Part shown: positions 1-8,320 of the stretch, in pieces | How positions within the stretch are numbered: position 1 is the first letter of the stretch | Layout: each line of letters opens with the position of its first letter | Assembly (NCBI RefSeq): GCF_000346505.1 | Contig: NZ_ANOH01000400.1 | Span: 1 to 62,203, forward strand | Source of the DNA: Aporhodopirellula sallentina SM41 | Lineage (GTDB): Bacteria; Planctomycetota; Planctomycetia; Pirellulales; Pirellulaceae | Reading direction: 5' to 3' | Length of the DNA stretch: 62,203 nucleotides | Notes under the pieces: model-generated | Databases searched by the model: none | Told to the model about the DNA's origin: nothing | Seen by the model: the letters and a program-made list of their open reading frames with translations, nothing else | Position numbers and translations under genes: made by a program

Positions 1-654
1 CACAGCCGGTACTCAATTGACGCTGTTTTCGGATTCCAACACGGGGTCGATTTTGATTTCGGATTCCTATCGATTCAGTGGGCCGTACAGCCTCTCGGTT
101 CTGCCACAGTGGATCGAATCGCAGATATTACGACGAGTTCCCTCAACGGCGAAACGGAACTCTATGAATTCGGCATTCTCGACGCTGCGGCTGCCGATAT
201 CACAGCCGCCGACATCGCCAACTACGATGCGAGACGGTACACCGGCGATCCCGGATCAGGCCAAGGTGACGATAACTTTTCCGGTGCGGTCAACAGCTTG
301 GGCGATGCCGACGAACTGCTACTTCCCGAGCATCTTGGTACGTTCGCGAGCGTTACCTACGACGCCGAAGCAACGATTGTCGGCAATCTTGCTGATAACC
401 CTGGTACGTCAGAAAACGCTAGCGACAACATTAGTCTTTCTGGAATCGGTATCAATCAATACACGCTCTGGTACGGTGGCTTTGACGTCGGAACCGATAC
501 GAATGTCGGCAACCCAACCGCGTCTTTCAACTTCTCCGGCGACACGACCATCACGGCTGTCCCCGAGCCATCTGGCATCGTTGCACTGGCAACGATCGGA
601 ATGTTCGGTCATGTAATTCGGCGACGTAGAAAGCGAACCATCCTCGCCTCCTAG
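1..654 (+). CDS. PEP-CTERM sorting-domain protein (5' partial)
   Basis: The reading frame is open from the first base of the window, so the start lies outside it. The last 30 or so residues have the PEP-CTERM layout: Val-Pro-Glu-Pro-Ser, a short hydrophobic segment (IVALATIGMFG) and a basic tail (RRRRKR). In that family the tail sends exported proteins to an exosortase for processing at the cell surface. The body is rich in Asp, Thr, Gly and Ala, as in secreted beta-rich proteins, and I recognise no catalytic domain. An imperfect hairpin follows the stop. Function beyond surface sorting is unknown. Confidence 0.8.
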   Translation, partial: HSRYSIDAVFGFQHGVDFDFGFLSIQWAVQPLGSATVDRIADITTSSLNGETELYEFGILDAAAADITAADIANYDARRYTGDPGSGQGDDNFSGAVNSLGDADELLLPEHLGTFASVTYDAEATIVGNLADNPGTSENASDNISLSGIGINQYTLWYGGFDVGTDTNVGNPTASFNFSGDTTITAVPEPSGIVALATIGMFGHVIRRRRKRTILAS

Positions 655-1059
655 CGATCGTGACCGGCGTCCCGCATGCTAAACAACGCCTCGAAACCGA
701 CGGGACCTTCGTCTTGAAAGGTTCCGCCGGTTTCCCGCCGCATTTTCTTTGGGTGTCAGGCCCGTCTAACGCAGTGTGAGTCAGAACACAGATTCATCGA
801 CGAATTGTCGAGCTCCTTGCTATCCGACCTCATGTTATGCAAACCAAACAAGTCTATACGGAGGTAGCGGGTTCACCGGAAACAGTCGATGATGCGTTGT
901 TTGAAAAGTGCACGAGCACCTGCGGTGTTCGCAACTAAACTTTGCACGACACACCTCCTACGGCAGATCCGTTCGCGAGTGGGGCAGAAACGCATCTTGT
1001 GCGAAAACTGGCTCATCGAACGCGACGATGCCGCCGACCCCACGTAGAGAGTTCTATCG
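655..1059. other. Intergenic region, 405 bp
   Basis: It separates the PEP-CTERM gene from the first fucosidase gene. Apart from the hairpin at 694-733 I see no gene, clear promoter or repeat. The few short open frames have no recognisable protein features. Confidence 0.6.
694..733 (+). terminator. Hairpin, possible terminator after the PEP-CTERM gene
   Basis: Two 16-base arms (694-709 and 718-733) pair at 14 positions plus G-U wobbles around an 8-base loop, 40 bases after the stop codon. The right arm ends in TTT but no long T run follows, so intrinsic termination is plausible, not certain. Confidence 0.45.
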
Positions 1060-2619
1060 ATGAATCGCACTCGTGTTTCTGCATTTGCTGCACCTGTTGC
1101 CGCATTGCTTTTCTCCGGCATGATCTGCCTACACACCCACGCTGACGAAACCAATGGTTTCCGCCCCAACCAGTATCCTCCGGTTTACACGCCGGATTGG
1201 GAATCGCTCTCGAAACACGGCAGCGCCCCCGAATGGCTCAACGACGCCAAACTCGGCATCTACTTTCACTGGGGCCCATACAGCGTTCCGGCCTATCGAA
1301 CCGAGTGGTACCCGCGTTGGATGCATATCGCCAAACCCGCAAACTGGGGTGCCGGCACGATGGAGTACCACGAAGAGAACTACGGCCCGATCGAAGAATT
1401 TGGCTACCATCACTTCATCCCCATGTTCACCGCCGAACACTTCGATGCGGACAAGTGGGCCGACCTGTTTCAATCCGCAGGCGCCCGTTTCGCCGGTCCT
1501 GTCGCCCAGCACCACGACGGCTTCTCAATGTGGGACAGCAACGTGAACCCAAACAACGCGGCAGCCGAAGGGCCCAAACGCGACATCACCGGCGAATTGC
1601 TCGCTGCCCTTCGTGATCGCGGCATGAAAACGATCACCACGTTCCACCACTCCTTCACCGGCCAACGCCAACGTGACGGACAACCCAAAGGCGAACGAGC
1701 ACTGAGCTACTATCGTTACGACAAAGACCTGTTTACCTCGAGCGAAGATCCCAAACTCCGCAAACTCTACGGCAACATGCCGGAAGAAGAGTTCAACGAG
1801 TACTGGCTCAGTCTCGTCCAAGAAGTCGTCGACAAATACTCACCCGACATGATTTGGTTCGACTCCTGGTTGGACGTCATTCCCGAGGACTATCGCCAAC
1901 GCATGGCCGCCCATCACTTCAACGCCGGCGAACATCGTGACCAAGAAGTCGCGTTGATCTGCAAACAACAAGACATGCCCGATGACCTCCGCGTCCTCGA
2001 CATCGAACAGGGTGGTATGAAAGACATGCCCGACCGCCTTTGGATGACGGATGTCACATTGAGCTCGAGCGGTTGGTGTTACGTACAAAACCAAAAGTAC
2101 AAACCAGTCGACTTGTTGGTCCGAAACATGATCGACGTGTGGAGCAAACGCGGTGTCGTCTTGCTGAACATCTCGCCTCGCGCCGATGGCGTTATTCCTG
2201 ACGAACAACTCGACCGGCTCGAAGGACTCGGTGCCTGGATGAAGAAGTACGGCGAGGCGATCTACGGAACACGCGCCCACACGATCTTCGGCTACGGCGA
2301 GGCGGCGATCCGCGATGGCAGCCACGGGGGACAAGCCGCGACGATCAAGTATTCAGAAAAAGACGTCCGATTCACTCGCTCAGCCGATGGAATGACCATC
2401 AACGTTTTTCTGTTGGGGCAACCCAAAGACGGCAGTCAAATTGCGATCAAACATCTCGCCAACAGCGAAGGCGTTCAACCCGTCATCGACGAGGTTTCCT
2501 ACCTCGGTGACGGTTCGCAGTGTGACTGGACGTTCGAGAACGATGTCCTGAGTGTCGCCGCTCCGCCGGCTACCGACGCGAATGAAATCGCGACCGTCTT
2601 TCAAGTGAAACTGCAATAG
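1060..2619 (+). CDS. Secreted alpha-L-fucosidase, GH29
   Basis: This 519-residue protein starts with a signal peptide (to about residue 29, ending HTHADE) and continues into a GH29 catalytic barrel. GH29 hallmarks are visible: the N-terminal HWGPYS and EWYPRWM segments, the QHHDGFSMWDS strand, and WFDSW, whose Asp268 sits where the retaining nucleophile of the family lies. A small beta-rich C-terminal domain (from about residue 420) matches the usual GH29 plan. It should release L-fucose from glycans in the periplasm or outside the cell. A DHDPS/NAL-family aldolase is encoded convergently next to it, and a second GH29 lies at 15.6 kb. Fucose specificity is a family-level inference. Confidence 0.93.
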   Translation: MNRTRVSAFAAPVAALLFSGMICLHTHADETNGFRPNQYPPVYTPDWESLSKHGSAPEWLNDAKLGIYFHWGPYSVPAYRTEWYPRWMHIAKPANWGAGTMEYHEENYGPIEEFGYHHFIPMFTAEHFDADKWADLFQSAGARFAGPVAQHHDGFSMWDSNVNPNNAAAEGPKRDITGELLAALRDRGMKTITTFHHSFTGQRQRDGQPKGERALSYYRYDKDLFTSSEDPKLRKLYGNMPEEEFNEYWLSLVQEVVDKYSPDMIWFDSWLDVIPEDYRQRMAAHHFNAGEHRDQEVALICKQQDMPDDLRVLDIEQGGMKDMPDRLWMTDVTLSSSGWCYVQNQKYKPVDLLVRNMIDVWSKRGVVLLNISPRADGVIPDEQLDRLEGLGAWMKKYGEAIYGTRAHTIFGYGEAAIRDGSHGGQAATIKYSEKDVRFTRSADGMTINVFLLGQPKDGSQIAIKHLANSEGVQPVIDEVSYLGDGSQCDWTFENDVLSVAAPPATDANEIATVFQVKLQ

Positions 2620-2669
2620 TCGCGTCGAACCGGTCACGGTGGCGCGTTCGATCGCCCAACGCATCGATC

Positions 2670-2703
2670 GGGTCGCGATATCGTTCGGGTCGCGAAATCG
2701 TTC
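2670..2703. repeat. 17-bp tandem repeat between convergent genes
   Basis: GGGTCGCGATATCGTTC is followed directly by a copy with one changed base (2687-2703). Partial GCGTCAC units follow up to about 2730, inside the end of the aldolase gene. Confidence 0.7.
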
Positions 2704-2723
2704 GCGTCACAGCATCGACCGCG

Positions 2724-3671
2724 TCACCCGCGCAGTTCACGCAAGACTTTATCGACACGCCCTTCGAGTTCTGATTTCACTTTGGTGAGATCCGAGGTGC
2801 GTGAATCCGAATATGGCAAACGGCCGACGCCGAGATCCCAACCTCGCACCCCGGCCCCCAAACGGAAACCGTCTGGAAACTCACCCACCGCGAGCATTCG
2901 ATCAAACAGGTCCAACAGCTCATACTGCCAACGCATCGCCGCCTGCTGATCACCGGTCGTGACACAGCGATAAACGGCCTTGGTCAATTCGGGCAGGACA
3001 CCACTCGTTGCGTTCGTGCCTCCATCCACGCCAGCGATCAACATCGGCGCGAGCGACGGGTCCCATCCGGTCAGAAATGCGAAGTCATCGCGGATCGGTC
3101 GCACCGCAGCCATCATCCGGAGCATGTTGGCCATGTCACCGGTGCTGTCTTTCATACCAACGATCCGCGGTTGCTCCTCCGCGAGCCGCCTCACGACGTC
3201 GACCTCGATCGGCGAAGCGAACATTGGAATGTTGTACAACGTCACGTCCACATCACCATGCGTCGCGATCTCGGTAAAGTAAGCGTGCACCGAATCGCTG
3301 CCGAGCCGATAGTAGAACGGCGCGACAATCGCGACGGCCGTGACCCCCATCGCTCCGTACGCGTTGCACGCCTCAATCGTTTCGCTCACGTTGGCTTCCG
3401 CGGCACCGGCGAGAACCGGCACGCGCCCCGCCGTCTGCCCAACCACGACCTCGACAATCCGCCGCCGTTCCGTGGGGGAAAACCGGACGAACTCCCCAGT
3501 GCTGCCGTTGGGGTACAGCCCGTCGACACCGTGATCGATCAACCAATCGACGTACTCTCGCAAGCGTTCCTCGTCGACGCGACCTTTCGCATCGACGGGC
3601 GTCAGATTGGGGCAGAAGATGCCAGAGAGACGACGGGGATTGAGGGAGTTCTCGGACATCAGTGTCGCCAT
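2724..3671 (-). CDS. DHDPS/N-acetylneuraminate lyase-family aldolase
   Basis: A 315-residue class I aldolase of the DapA/NanA superfamily. The Schiff-base lysine is Lys174 in GMKDS, the catalytic tyrosine is Tyr146 in YNIP, and the substrate carboxylate loop is GSTGE at residues 56-60. True DapA usually has GTTGE, while lyases for 2-keto-3-deoxy acids and sialic acid often have GSTGE, so lysine biosynthesis is not the safest reading. It lies 12 bp downstream of the thioredoxin-like gene, probably in one transcript, and faces a fucosidase. A role in splitting a keto-deoxy sugar acid such as one from fucose is possible but unproven. It has no signal peptide and should be cytoplasmic. Confidence 0.85.
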   Translation of the reverse strand: MATLMSENSLNPRRLSGIFCPNLTPVDAKGRVDEERLREYVDWLIDHGVDGLYPNGSTGEFVRFSPTERRRIVEVVVGQTAGRVPVLAGAAEANVSETIEACNAYGAMGVTAVAIVAPFYYRLGSDSVHAYFTEIATHGDVDVTLYNIPMFASPIEVDVVRRLAEEQPRIVGMKDSTGDMANMLRMMAAVRPIRDDFAFLTGWDPSLAPMLIAGVDGGTNATSGVLPELTKAVYRCVTTGDQQAAMRWQYELLDLFDRMLAVGEFPDGFRLGAGVRGWDLGVGRLPYSDSRTSDLTKVKSELEGRVDKVLRELRG

Positions 3672-3683
3672 ATACGAATCTGC

Positions 3684-4226
3684 CTAACGGATCAAAACAG
3701 AATCCTCCGACGGCGCCACTTCACTGAGCATCTCGTGGAAATTCTTCACCGGCTGATAGCCCACACGATGAGCGATCACTTTGCCCTTCGGGTGTGCGAT
3801 CAACGTGGTCGGGTAGGCGGGCACATCGATCCGCGACAACACCCGATTATTGGGTCCCGGTCGCAATCGAATCGGCACAAATCGCGAGAGCAAGCGTTTC
3901 CGGATGGATTCATCGCATAGAGTATCGCGTTTCATCGCGTCGCAGTAAACGCACTGCTCACTCGTAATAAAGATGACCATCGGACGACCGGTCGCCTTCG
4001 CTTCCTTCCAACCACTCTCGAGGTTGTCATGCCAACGAAGACCGTCGTCAGCGACGGTTCGACTCGAGGTCAACTCCGACGCCGTGGTCGGCATTTCCGC
4101 GTGCACCGTGGTCTGCGTCATTAACGCAAATACCCCGATCGCCCCCGCACGCATCCAAATTGAATCGAAAAAGTGTAAGCCCCTACCTGCCTGGCTGCTT
4201 CCCGCAACCAATCGACGCTTCGACAA
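3684..4226 (-). CDS. Exported thioredoxin-like protein
   Basis: A 180-residue protein with one thioredoxin fold. The redox pair is Cys92-Val-Tyr-Cys95, preceded by a beta strand (MVIFITSE) and followed by the cis-proline loop VPAYPTT. The spacing resembles thioredoxin_7 or DUF255-type proteins that reduce or handle disulfides in the periplasm. A start at Met25 (position 4154) would give a cleaner signal peptide ending VHAE. With the longer start given here the 24 extra residues have little character. It precedes the aldolase gene by 12 bp. The substrate is unknown. Confidence 0.8.
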   Translation of the reverse strand: MSKRRLVAGSSQAGRGLHFFDSIWMRAGAIGVFALMTQTTVHAEMPTTASELTSSRTVADDGLRWHDNLESGWKEAKATGRPMVIFITSEQCVYCDAMKRDTLCDESIRKRLLSRFVPIRLRPGPNNRVLSRIDVPAYPTTLIAHPKGKVIAHRVGYQPVKNFHEMLSEVAPSEDSVLIR

Positions 4227-4469
4227 ATTACTATTCCTCGGAAAAGACTTCTCTCACTCGGCTCGCCGGTAAGAGAACGTTGCAAAGGAGCCAAGGGAAG
4301 ATCATCGACCCTCGTACACCTTTAGCGAAAAGGTTGGAGTTAAAATAAGATGATTAAACGACCTAGGCAAGTGTCCAGTCGTCTCTCACTCCACCAGCAT
4401 CCACCCCGCCCCCCGGCAGCAAGATAGGTAATCCAGGGAAGCAGCGGGCAAGCACCGCGATCCACGCAA

Positions 4470-5732
4470 TCACTGCAGGATCATCGATTCCACCGAGTCA
4501 GCGAACAGCAAACCCCGGGACGTTAGTTTGACGTGACTCCCGTTGCGGCACAGCCATTTCGATTGTTCACACGATTCCAACACCGACTCGATCGTACGCG
4601 AGAACTCGTACCCGACCCGGCGGTCAACCTCGGCCAGATCGATCCCGTCAATTTGCCGGATTCCAAACGCAGCGATCTCGCGAGCGTGCTGTTCGAGCGA
4701 AATCGACTCGTGCTCCGCGGTCGCATCACCCGTCTCCAGCATCCTTTTGATATAGGTCGTCGGACTGCGGTGATTGACATGTCGTCGCCCCTCCACAAAC
4801 CTCGCGGCACCCGGCCCCAACGCGTACCAACCGTAACCATTCCAGTACACCGAATTGTGTTGGCTGCGATACCCGGGCATCGCAAAACTGCTGATCTCGT
4901 AGTGATCAAAGCAGGCATCGCCGAGGACCTGCCGAGACGCCCGGTACATGCGAATGTCGACCGCCTCGTCTACCGGCGTCAAACCTCCGCGTTTTCGCCG
5001 CGACCAAAACTGCGTCCCTTTCTCGTAGGTCAACGAGTATGTCGAAACATGTCGAATCGGCAACGAAACGGCGCACTCTAAGTCTTGTCGCCAATCCGCG
5101 AGCGTCTCCCCGGGTACAGCAAAAATAAGATCGATCGTCACGTTGCCGATCCACTTTGCCGCCAACTCGATAGCCCCGATCGCATGATCGCGTGAATGCG
5201 AACGCTGCAACGTCTGTAATTTGGAATCATGAAAGGACTGAACCCCAAGGCTGATTCGATTAACACCCGCTTCCTTCAACCGCGACAACACCGTGACGTC
5301 GACGTCTTCTGGATTGGCTTCGCACGTGAATTCCGCCCCCGGCGACAGCGTCACGTTCTCTCGCAGAATTCGCATCAACCGTTGCAGTCGTGCGTCTGTC
5401 AACTGAGTCGGCGTACCGCCACCGAGATACAACGTGTCGAGTAACAACGGACTCTCGCTGCCCGTCCGCGCCCGCACGCCGCGAACCTCGCTCTCAATCG
5501 CATCGAGAAATCGGTCCTGCAAATCGTCGCGTCCGGCCAACACGCTGAAGTTGCAGTAACCGCAACGGTGTCGACAAAAGGGGACATGCAAATAGAGCGA
5601 ACGTGGCGTCGGCCAACCTCCCGGAGGCGATCGCTTCCGTTCCGGTGAATCGCCCGAACGACCGCTTCGCAGCACGCCATCCTGCGATTCATGACCTCCG
5701 TGTTCTTCGCCCGTGTTTACTCGCGGCCCCAT
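4470..5732 (-). CDS. hemW: HemW-type radical SAM protein
   Basis: A 420-residue radical SAM protein. The 4Fe-4S cluster motif is Cys53-x3-Cys57-x2-Cys60, followed by Asn-Phe. This CxxxCxxCNF form marks HemW, the haem chaperone, whereas HemN coproporphyrinogen dehydrogenase has a fourth Cys. The glycine-rich SAM strand (LYLGGGTPTQL) and the HemN C-terminal region (QHNSVYWNGYGW) follow. The first 44 residues are Arg- and Gly-rich and unlike the family, so the true start may be further in. The gene begins 4 bp after the RNase Z-like gene, which suggests cotranscription. It probably inserts haem into respiratory proteins. Confidence 0.88.
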   Translation of the reverse strand: MGPRVNTGEEHGGHESQDGVLRSGRSGDSPERKRSPPGGWPTPRSLYLHVPFCRHRCGYCNFSVLAGRDDLQDRFLDAIESEVRGVRARTGSESPLLLDTLYLGGGTPTQLTDARLQRLMRILRENVTLSPGAEFTCEANPEDVDVTVLSRLKEAGVNRISLGVQSFHDSKLQTLQRSHSRDHAIGAIELAAKWIGNVTIDLIFAVPGETLADWRQDLECAVSLPIRHVSTYSLTYEKGTQFWSRRKRGGLTPVDEAVDIRMYRASRQVLGDACFDHYEISSFAMPGYRSQHNSVYWNGYGWYALGPGAARFVEGRRHVNHRSPTTYIKRMLETGDATAEHESISLEQHAREIAAFGIRQIDGIDLAEVDRRVGYEFSRTIESVLESCEQSKWLCRNGSHVKLTSRGLLFADSVESMILQ

Positions 5733-5736
5733 GGGA

Positions 5737-6576
5737 TCAAATCCACAATTTCAAACGACCGCCGAGCATATCAGGCAGGACTTTCTTAACGAATCGCTTG
5801 ATCTGCGCGTCGGTGTACCGTGTGGACGCGTGCGAACCAATGATCAGTTCGTTTTTAAACTCGTCTTTCCGCTCGCGATAGTCATCGACGTGCATGTGAC
5901 CATGCTTGTGGATTTTCTCTCGCCGATGTTCCGGTGCTGCAAACGTCAGCTCGCTGACCAGGATCTTTGCGTCGTAGAACTCGGGGTTGTTGTCGAGCCC
6001 CTTCGGTGACGTATCGCCCGTGTAGGCGAACACGGGAACGCGCCGTTCGGTGGTGATTTCCGTTCCCGCCAATCGAAGGTTGCGGATTTCTTCACCGGGC
6101 AGGTCCAAGAATTCCGGTTTGAGTTTGTGACGACGCTGGTAAACGATGAACCCGAGCGCGTCGATCGTGTGTTTGACTTCGACAGACTTGACGACGTATT
6201 CGCGACCGATTTCCGTTTCGTCGCCACCGAGCAAACCGATCAACTCGCACGGCATCGCACCGCGATCGAGCGACCGAAAAAGCTGCAACATTTTCCACGC
6301 GGCATCCACCGCCGAATCAGGCAGGTAGATCACCGGCGGATCCATCTTCATCATCCGCCGCCGCGAGACATATGCCGGCAACGCGGCAATATGATCCAGG
6401 TGCGCATGCGAGATGAACATGGTGGGTGTCCCCATGAAGTCCCACGGTTGGATTCCCGCATCAAAGAGCAGCTTCAGCTCGTTGACCCGCCAACACGTTT
6501 GCACGGCGGCTCGGGAATAACCTTCAATGGTGAGTCCGTCATGGACATGGGTTAGGAGGGGAACGTTCTCGGTCAT
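5737..6576 (-). CDS. RNase Z-like metallo-beta-lactamase-fold hydrolase
   Basis: A 279-residue MBL-fold protein. The zinc ligands are clear: His57-Ala-His59-Leu-Asp61-His62, then YTGDTS with the bridging Asp and a late GSHASTRY histidine. The order and spacing fit the tRNase Z/ElaC branch, but the N-terminus is shorter than usual and the exosite arm of tRNase Z is not obvious. It may therefore be a related phosphodiesterase. It is the first gene of a tight pair with hemW (4 bp gap) and lies 141 bp downstream of scpA on the same strand. No signal peptide. Confidence 0.82.
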   Translation of the reverse strand: MTENVPLLTHVHDGLTIEGYSRAAVQTCWRVNELKLLFDAGIQPWDFMGTPTMFISHAHLDHIAALPAYVSRRRMMKMDPPVIYLPDSAVDAAWKMLQLFRSLDRGAMPCELIGLLGGDETEIGREYVVKSVEVKHTIDALGFIVYQRRHKLKPEFLDLPGEEIRNLRLAGTEITTERRVPVFAYTGDTSPKGLDNNPEFYDAKILVSELTFAAPEHRREKIHKHGHMHVDDYRERKDEFKNELIIGSHASTRYTDAQIKRFVKKVLPDMLGGRLKLWI

Positions 6577-6717
6577 GTACGAATAAATAGATGGTTGCTA
6601 ATAAGAAAATACAAAAGGCCGACCTGCGGCGGGAGAATCCAAAGGCCGCAGCACAGAAAGAACGTTCTCTGCAAAAGAACTTAGTTGCCTTTCAACGGAT
6701 CCGCCTCGACGCGTCGC

Positions 6718-7521
6718 CTATCTCATCCGGATCGGCATGTTGCTGTTGTCGATCGCCTTGGCCCCGTAGTTGTCAACTTCGTTGACGTTCAGTTCGGCGT
6801 GATAGTCGCCCGTCCGAACGACCTCGATATCACCGTTGTCGTTTTCGGTGACGGCGGCGCCGTGGTGCCTAGTCAGTTCGAGCATCGCGAGGAACCAACC
6901 GATGTAGGCGGACTTGTGCATGCCCGGTTCGACCAGATCGATCAATTCGACCCGCTCACGATCAGCGAGCTTCTCGTGGATCTGCTGCATGTAAACGTGG
7001 ATCGGCGTGTCATCGTAAATGACCTCCGTCGGAGGAGGCCCTGCCGACTCACGCATGATCCTCCCGAAAGCAGAGACCAAATCCCAGATTTCCAGCTCCA
7101 CGATCGGCTGATCGGCAGGATCGTTTCGCCGGGTAGGCAGGTCATCCGAAAGCCGTTCGAAACGTGTCTGCCAACGCGATGACATCTCGTCGAGCACCGA
7201 GGCCGCGTCTCGAATCTCTTTGTATTCGAGCAGCTTGTGGACGAGTTCGTCGTGCGTTTCATCGATCACCTCTTCCTCGTGATCGTCTTCGATTTTCGGC
7301 AGCACCGCGAGACTTTTCATCTCGACAAGCGTCGCCGCCAAATCCAAGAAATCGCCAACCTCGCCGAGATCCAATTCCTCCAAAACCTCGATGTACTCGA
7401 CGTATTGGGACACCACCTTCGATAACGACATCTCCGACAACGACAGTTCCTGCCGCCGAACAAGATACAACAGCAGGTCGATCGGGCCACGATAGACCGG
7501 CAAATCAATGCGAAAAGTCAT
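6718..7521 (-). CDS. scpA: Segregation and condensation protein A
   Basis: A 267-residue ScpA kleisin. It opens with the conserved YRGPIDLLLYLVRRQELSL block, which in the family docks on the Smc neck. An acidic linker follows (DDHEEEVIDETHDEL), and a C-terminal winged-helix region (around residues 190-260) would contact the Smc head. With Smc and ScpB it compacts and separates chromosomes. No scpB or smc is present nearby. ScpA homologues are usually 240-280 residues, so this is full length. Confidence 0.88.
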   Translation of the reverse strand: MTFRIDLPVYRGPIDLLLYLVRRQELSLSEMSLSKVVSQYVEYIEVLEELDLGEVGDFLDLAATLVEMKSLAVLPKIEDDHEEEVIDETHDELVHKLLEYKEIRDAASVLDEMSSRWQTRFERLSDDLPTRRNDPADQPIVELEIWDLVSAFGRIMRESAGPPPTEVIYDDTPIHVYMQQIHEKLADRERVELIDLVEPGMHKSAYIGWFLAMLELTRHHGAAVTENDNGDIEVVRTGDYHAELNVNEVDNYGAKAIDNSNMPIRMR

Positions 7522-7762
7522 GTGTCAAAACGTGGCAGGATCAAAGGAAGTCAGAAAACAAACGACAAGGAATGCCGACCGAACGTTCGCTTTGGAAGGT
7601 CGCTGAGTGCGAACAAACCGCCAACGGCGGAATGAGAGACCGTACCGCGGTGCAGTCCACGCGTCACCAATCCCTCAGTCAGGCAGACAACACAGTTGAC
7701 CAGTTTATACGCCTTTTTCAAGTCGTCCGGGATGGTTTCCCCGTGAATGCAGCCCGCATTGG

Positions 7763-8293
7763 CTAGTAAAACGCGTGTTCGATCGTTGATTCGAAGGCGG
7801 CCTCGTAATGCTCGATTTTAGTCGGCGTGGCTTCATCCGACGGCCACCAAACGGCAACGACGTCGAATCGGCACGGATTGCCCAGGACTCCATTTCGTTT
7901 GAGGTAACGCAACGCCGCTTTGCTGATCCGCGATTGCTTTTTCTCGTCGACTCGATCGGCGGGGTGCCCTGGCCGACGCGTCCCGAGCGTCTTGACCTCC
8001 ACAAAAACGATTATTCGCCGACGCCGGTCCAATGCGATCAGATCAATCTCGCCCGCCCGATCCGACTCACTCTCGGCGATCACCCGCAGTCCCTTGCGTC
8101 GCAACTCGATCGCGGCGACCTGTTCCCCCCGTTTTCCCAAAACCGCGTCGGGGTCGAACGTGCCATACCGCCAACGTTCGTAACTCGCTCGCAATCCGCG
8201 AGGCAAAATTCTCTCGACAATATTGCCTATCCCCAACTGCCTATTCCCATCATCCAATTTTCCTATGGCGTATCCCCCGCGGCGCACATCCAA
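7763..8293 (-). CDS. YraN/UPF0102-family nuclease-like protein
   Basis: A 176-residue protein with the YraN core: GKRGEQVAA at the start of the domain, then ESDRAGEIDLIALD and VFVEVKTL. Together these form the D/E-x-K active site of a Holliday-junction-resolvase-like fold. The family is usually about 120 residues, so the first 50 may be partly untranslated or lineage specific, and the start is uncertain. It lies 27 bp after the DUF4159 gene on the same strand. The biological role of YraN proteins is not established. Confidence 0.82.
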   Translation of the reverse strand: MDVRRGGYAIGKLDDGNRQLGIGNIVERILPRGLRASYERWRYGTFDPDAVLGKRGEQVAAIELRRKGLRVIAESESDRAGEIDLIALDRRRRIIVFVEVKTLGTRRPGHPADRVDEKKQSRISKAALRYLKRNGVLGNPCRFDVVAVWWPSDEATPTKIEHYEAAFESTIEHAFY

Positions 8294-8320
8294 CGAGCCT
8301 ACCGCCCAAACCGCGTTGCA

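Noticed and set aside
7522-7762. Small gene between scpA and the YraN-type gene
   Set aside because: No open frame with a ribosome binding site; the region looks like an ordinary spacer.
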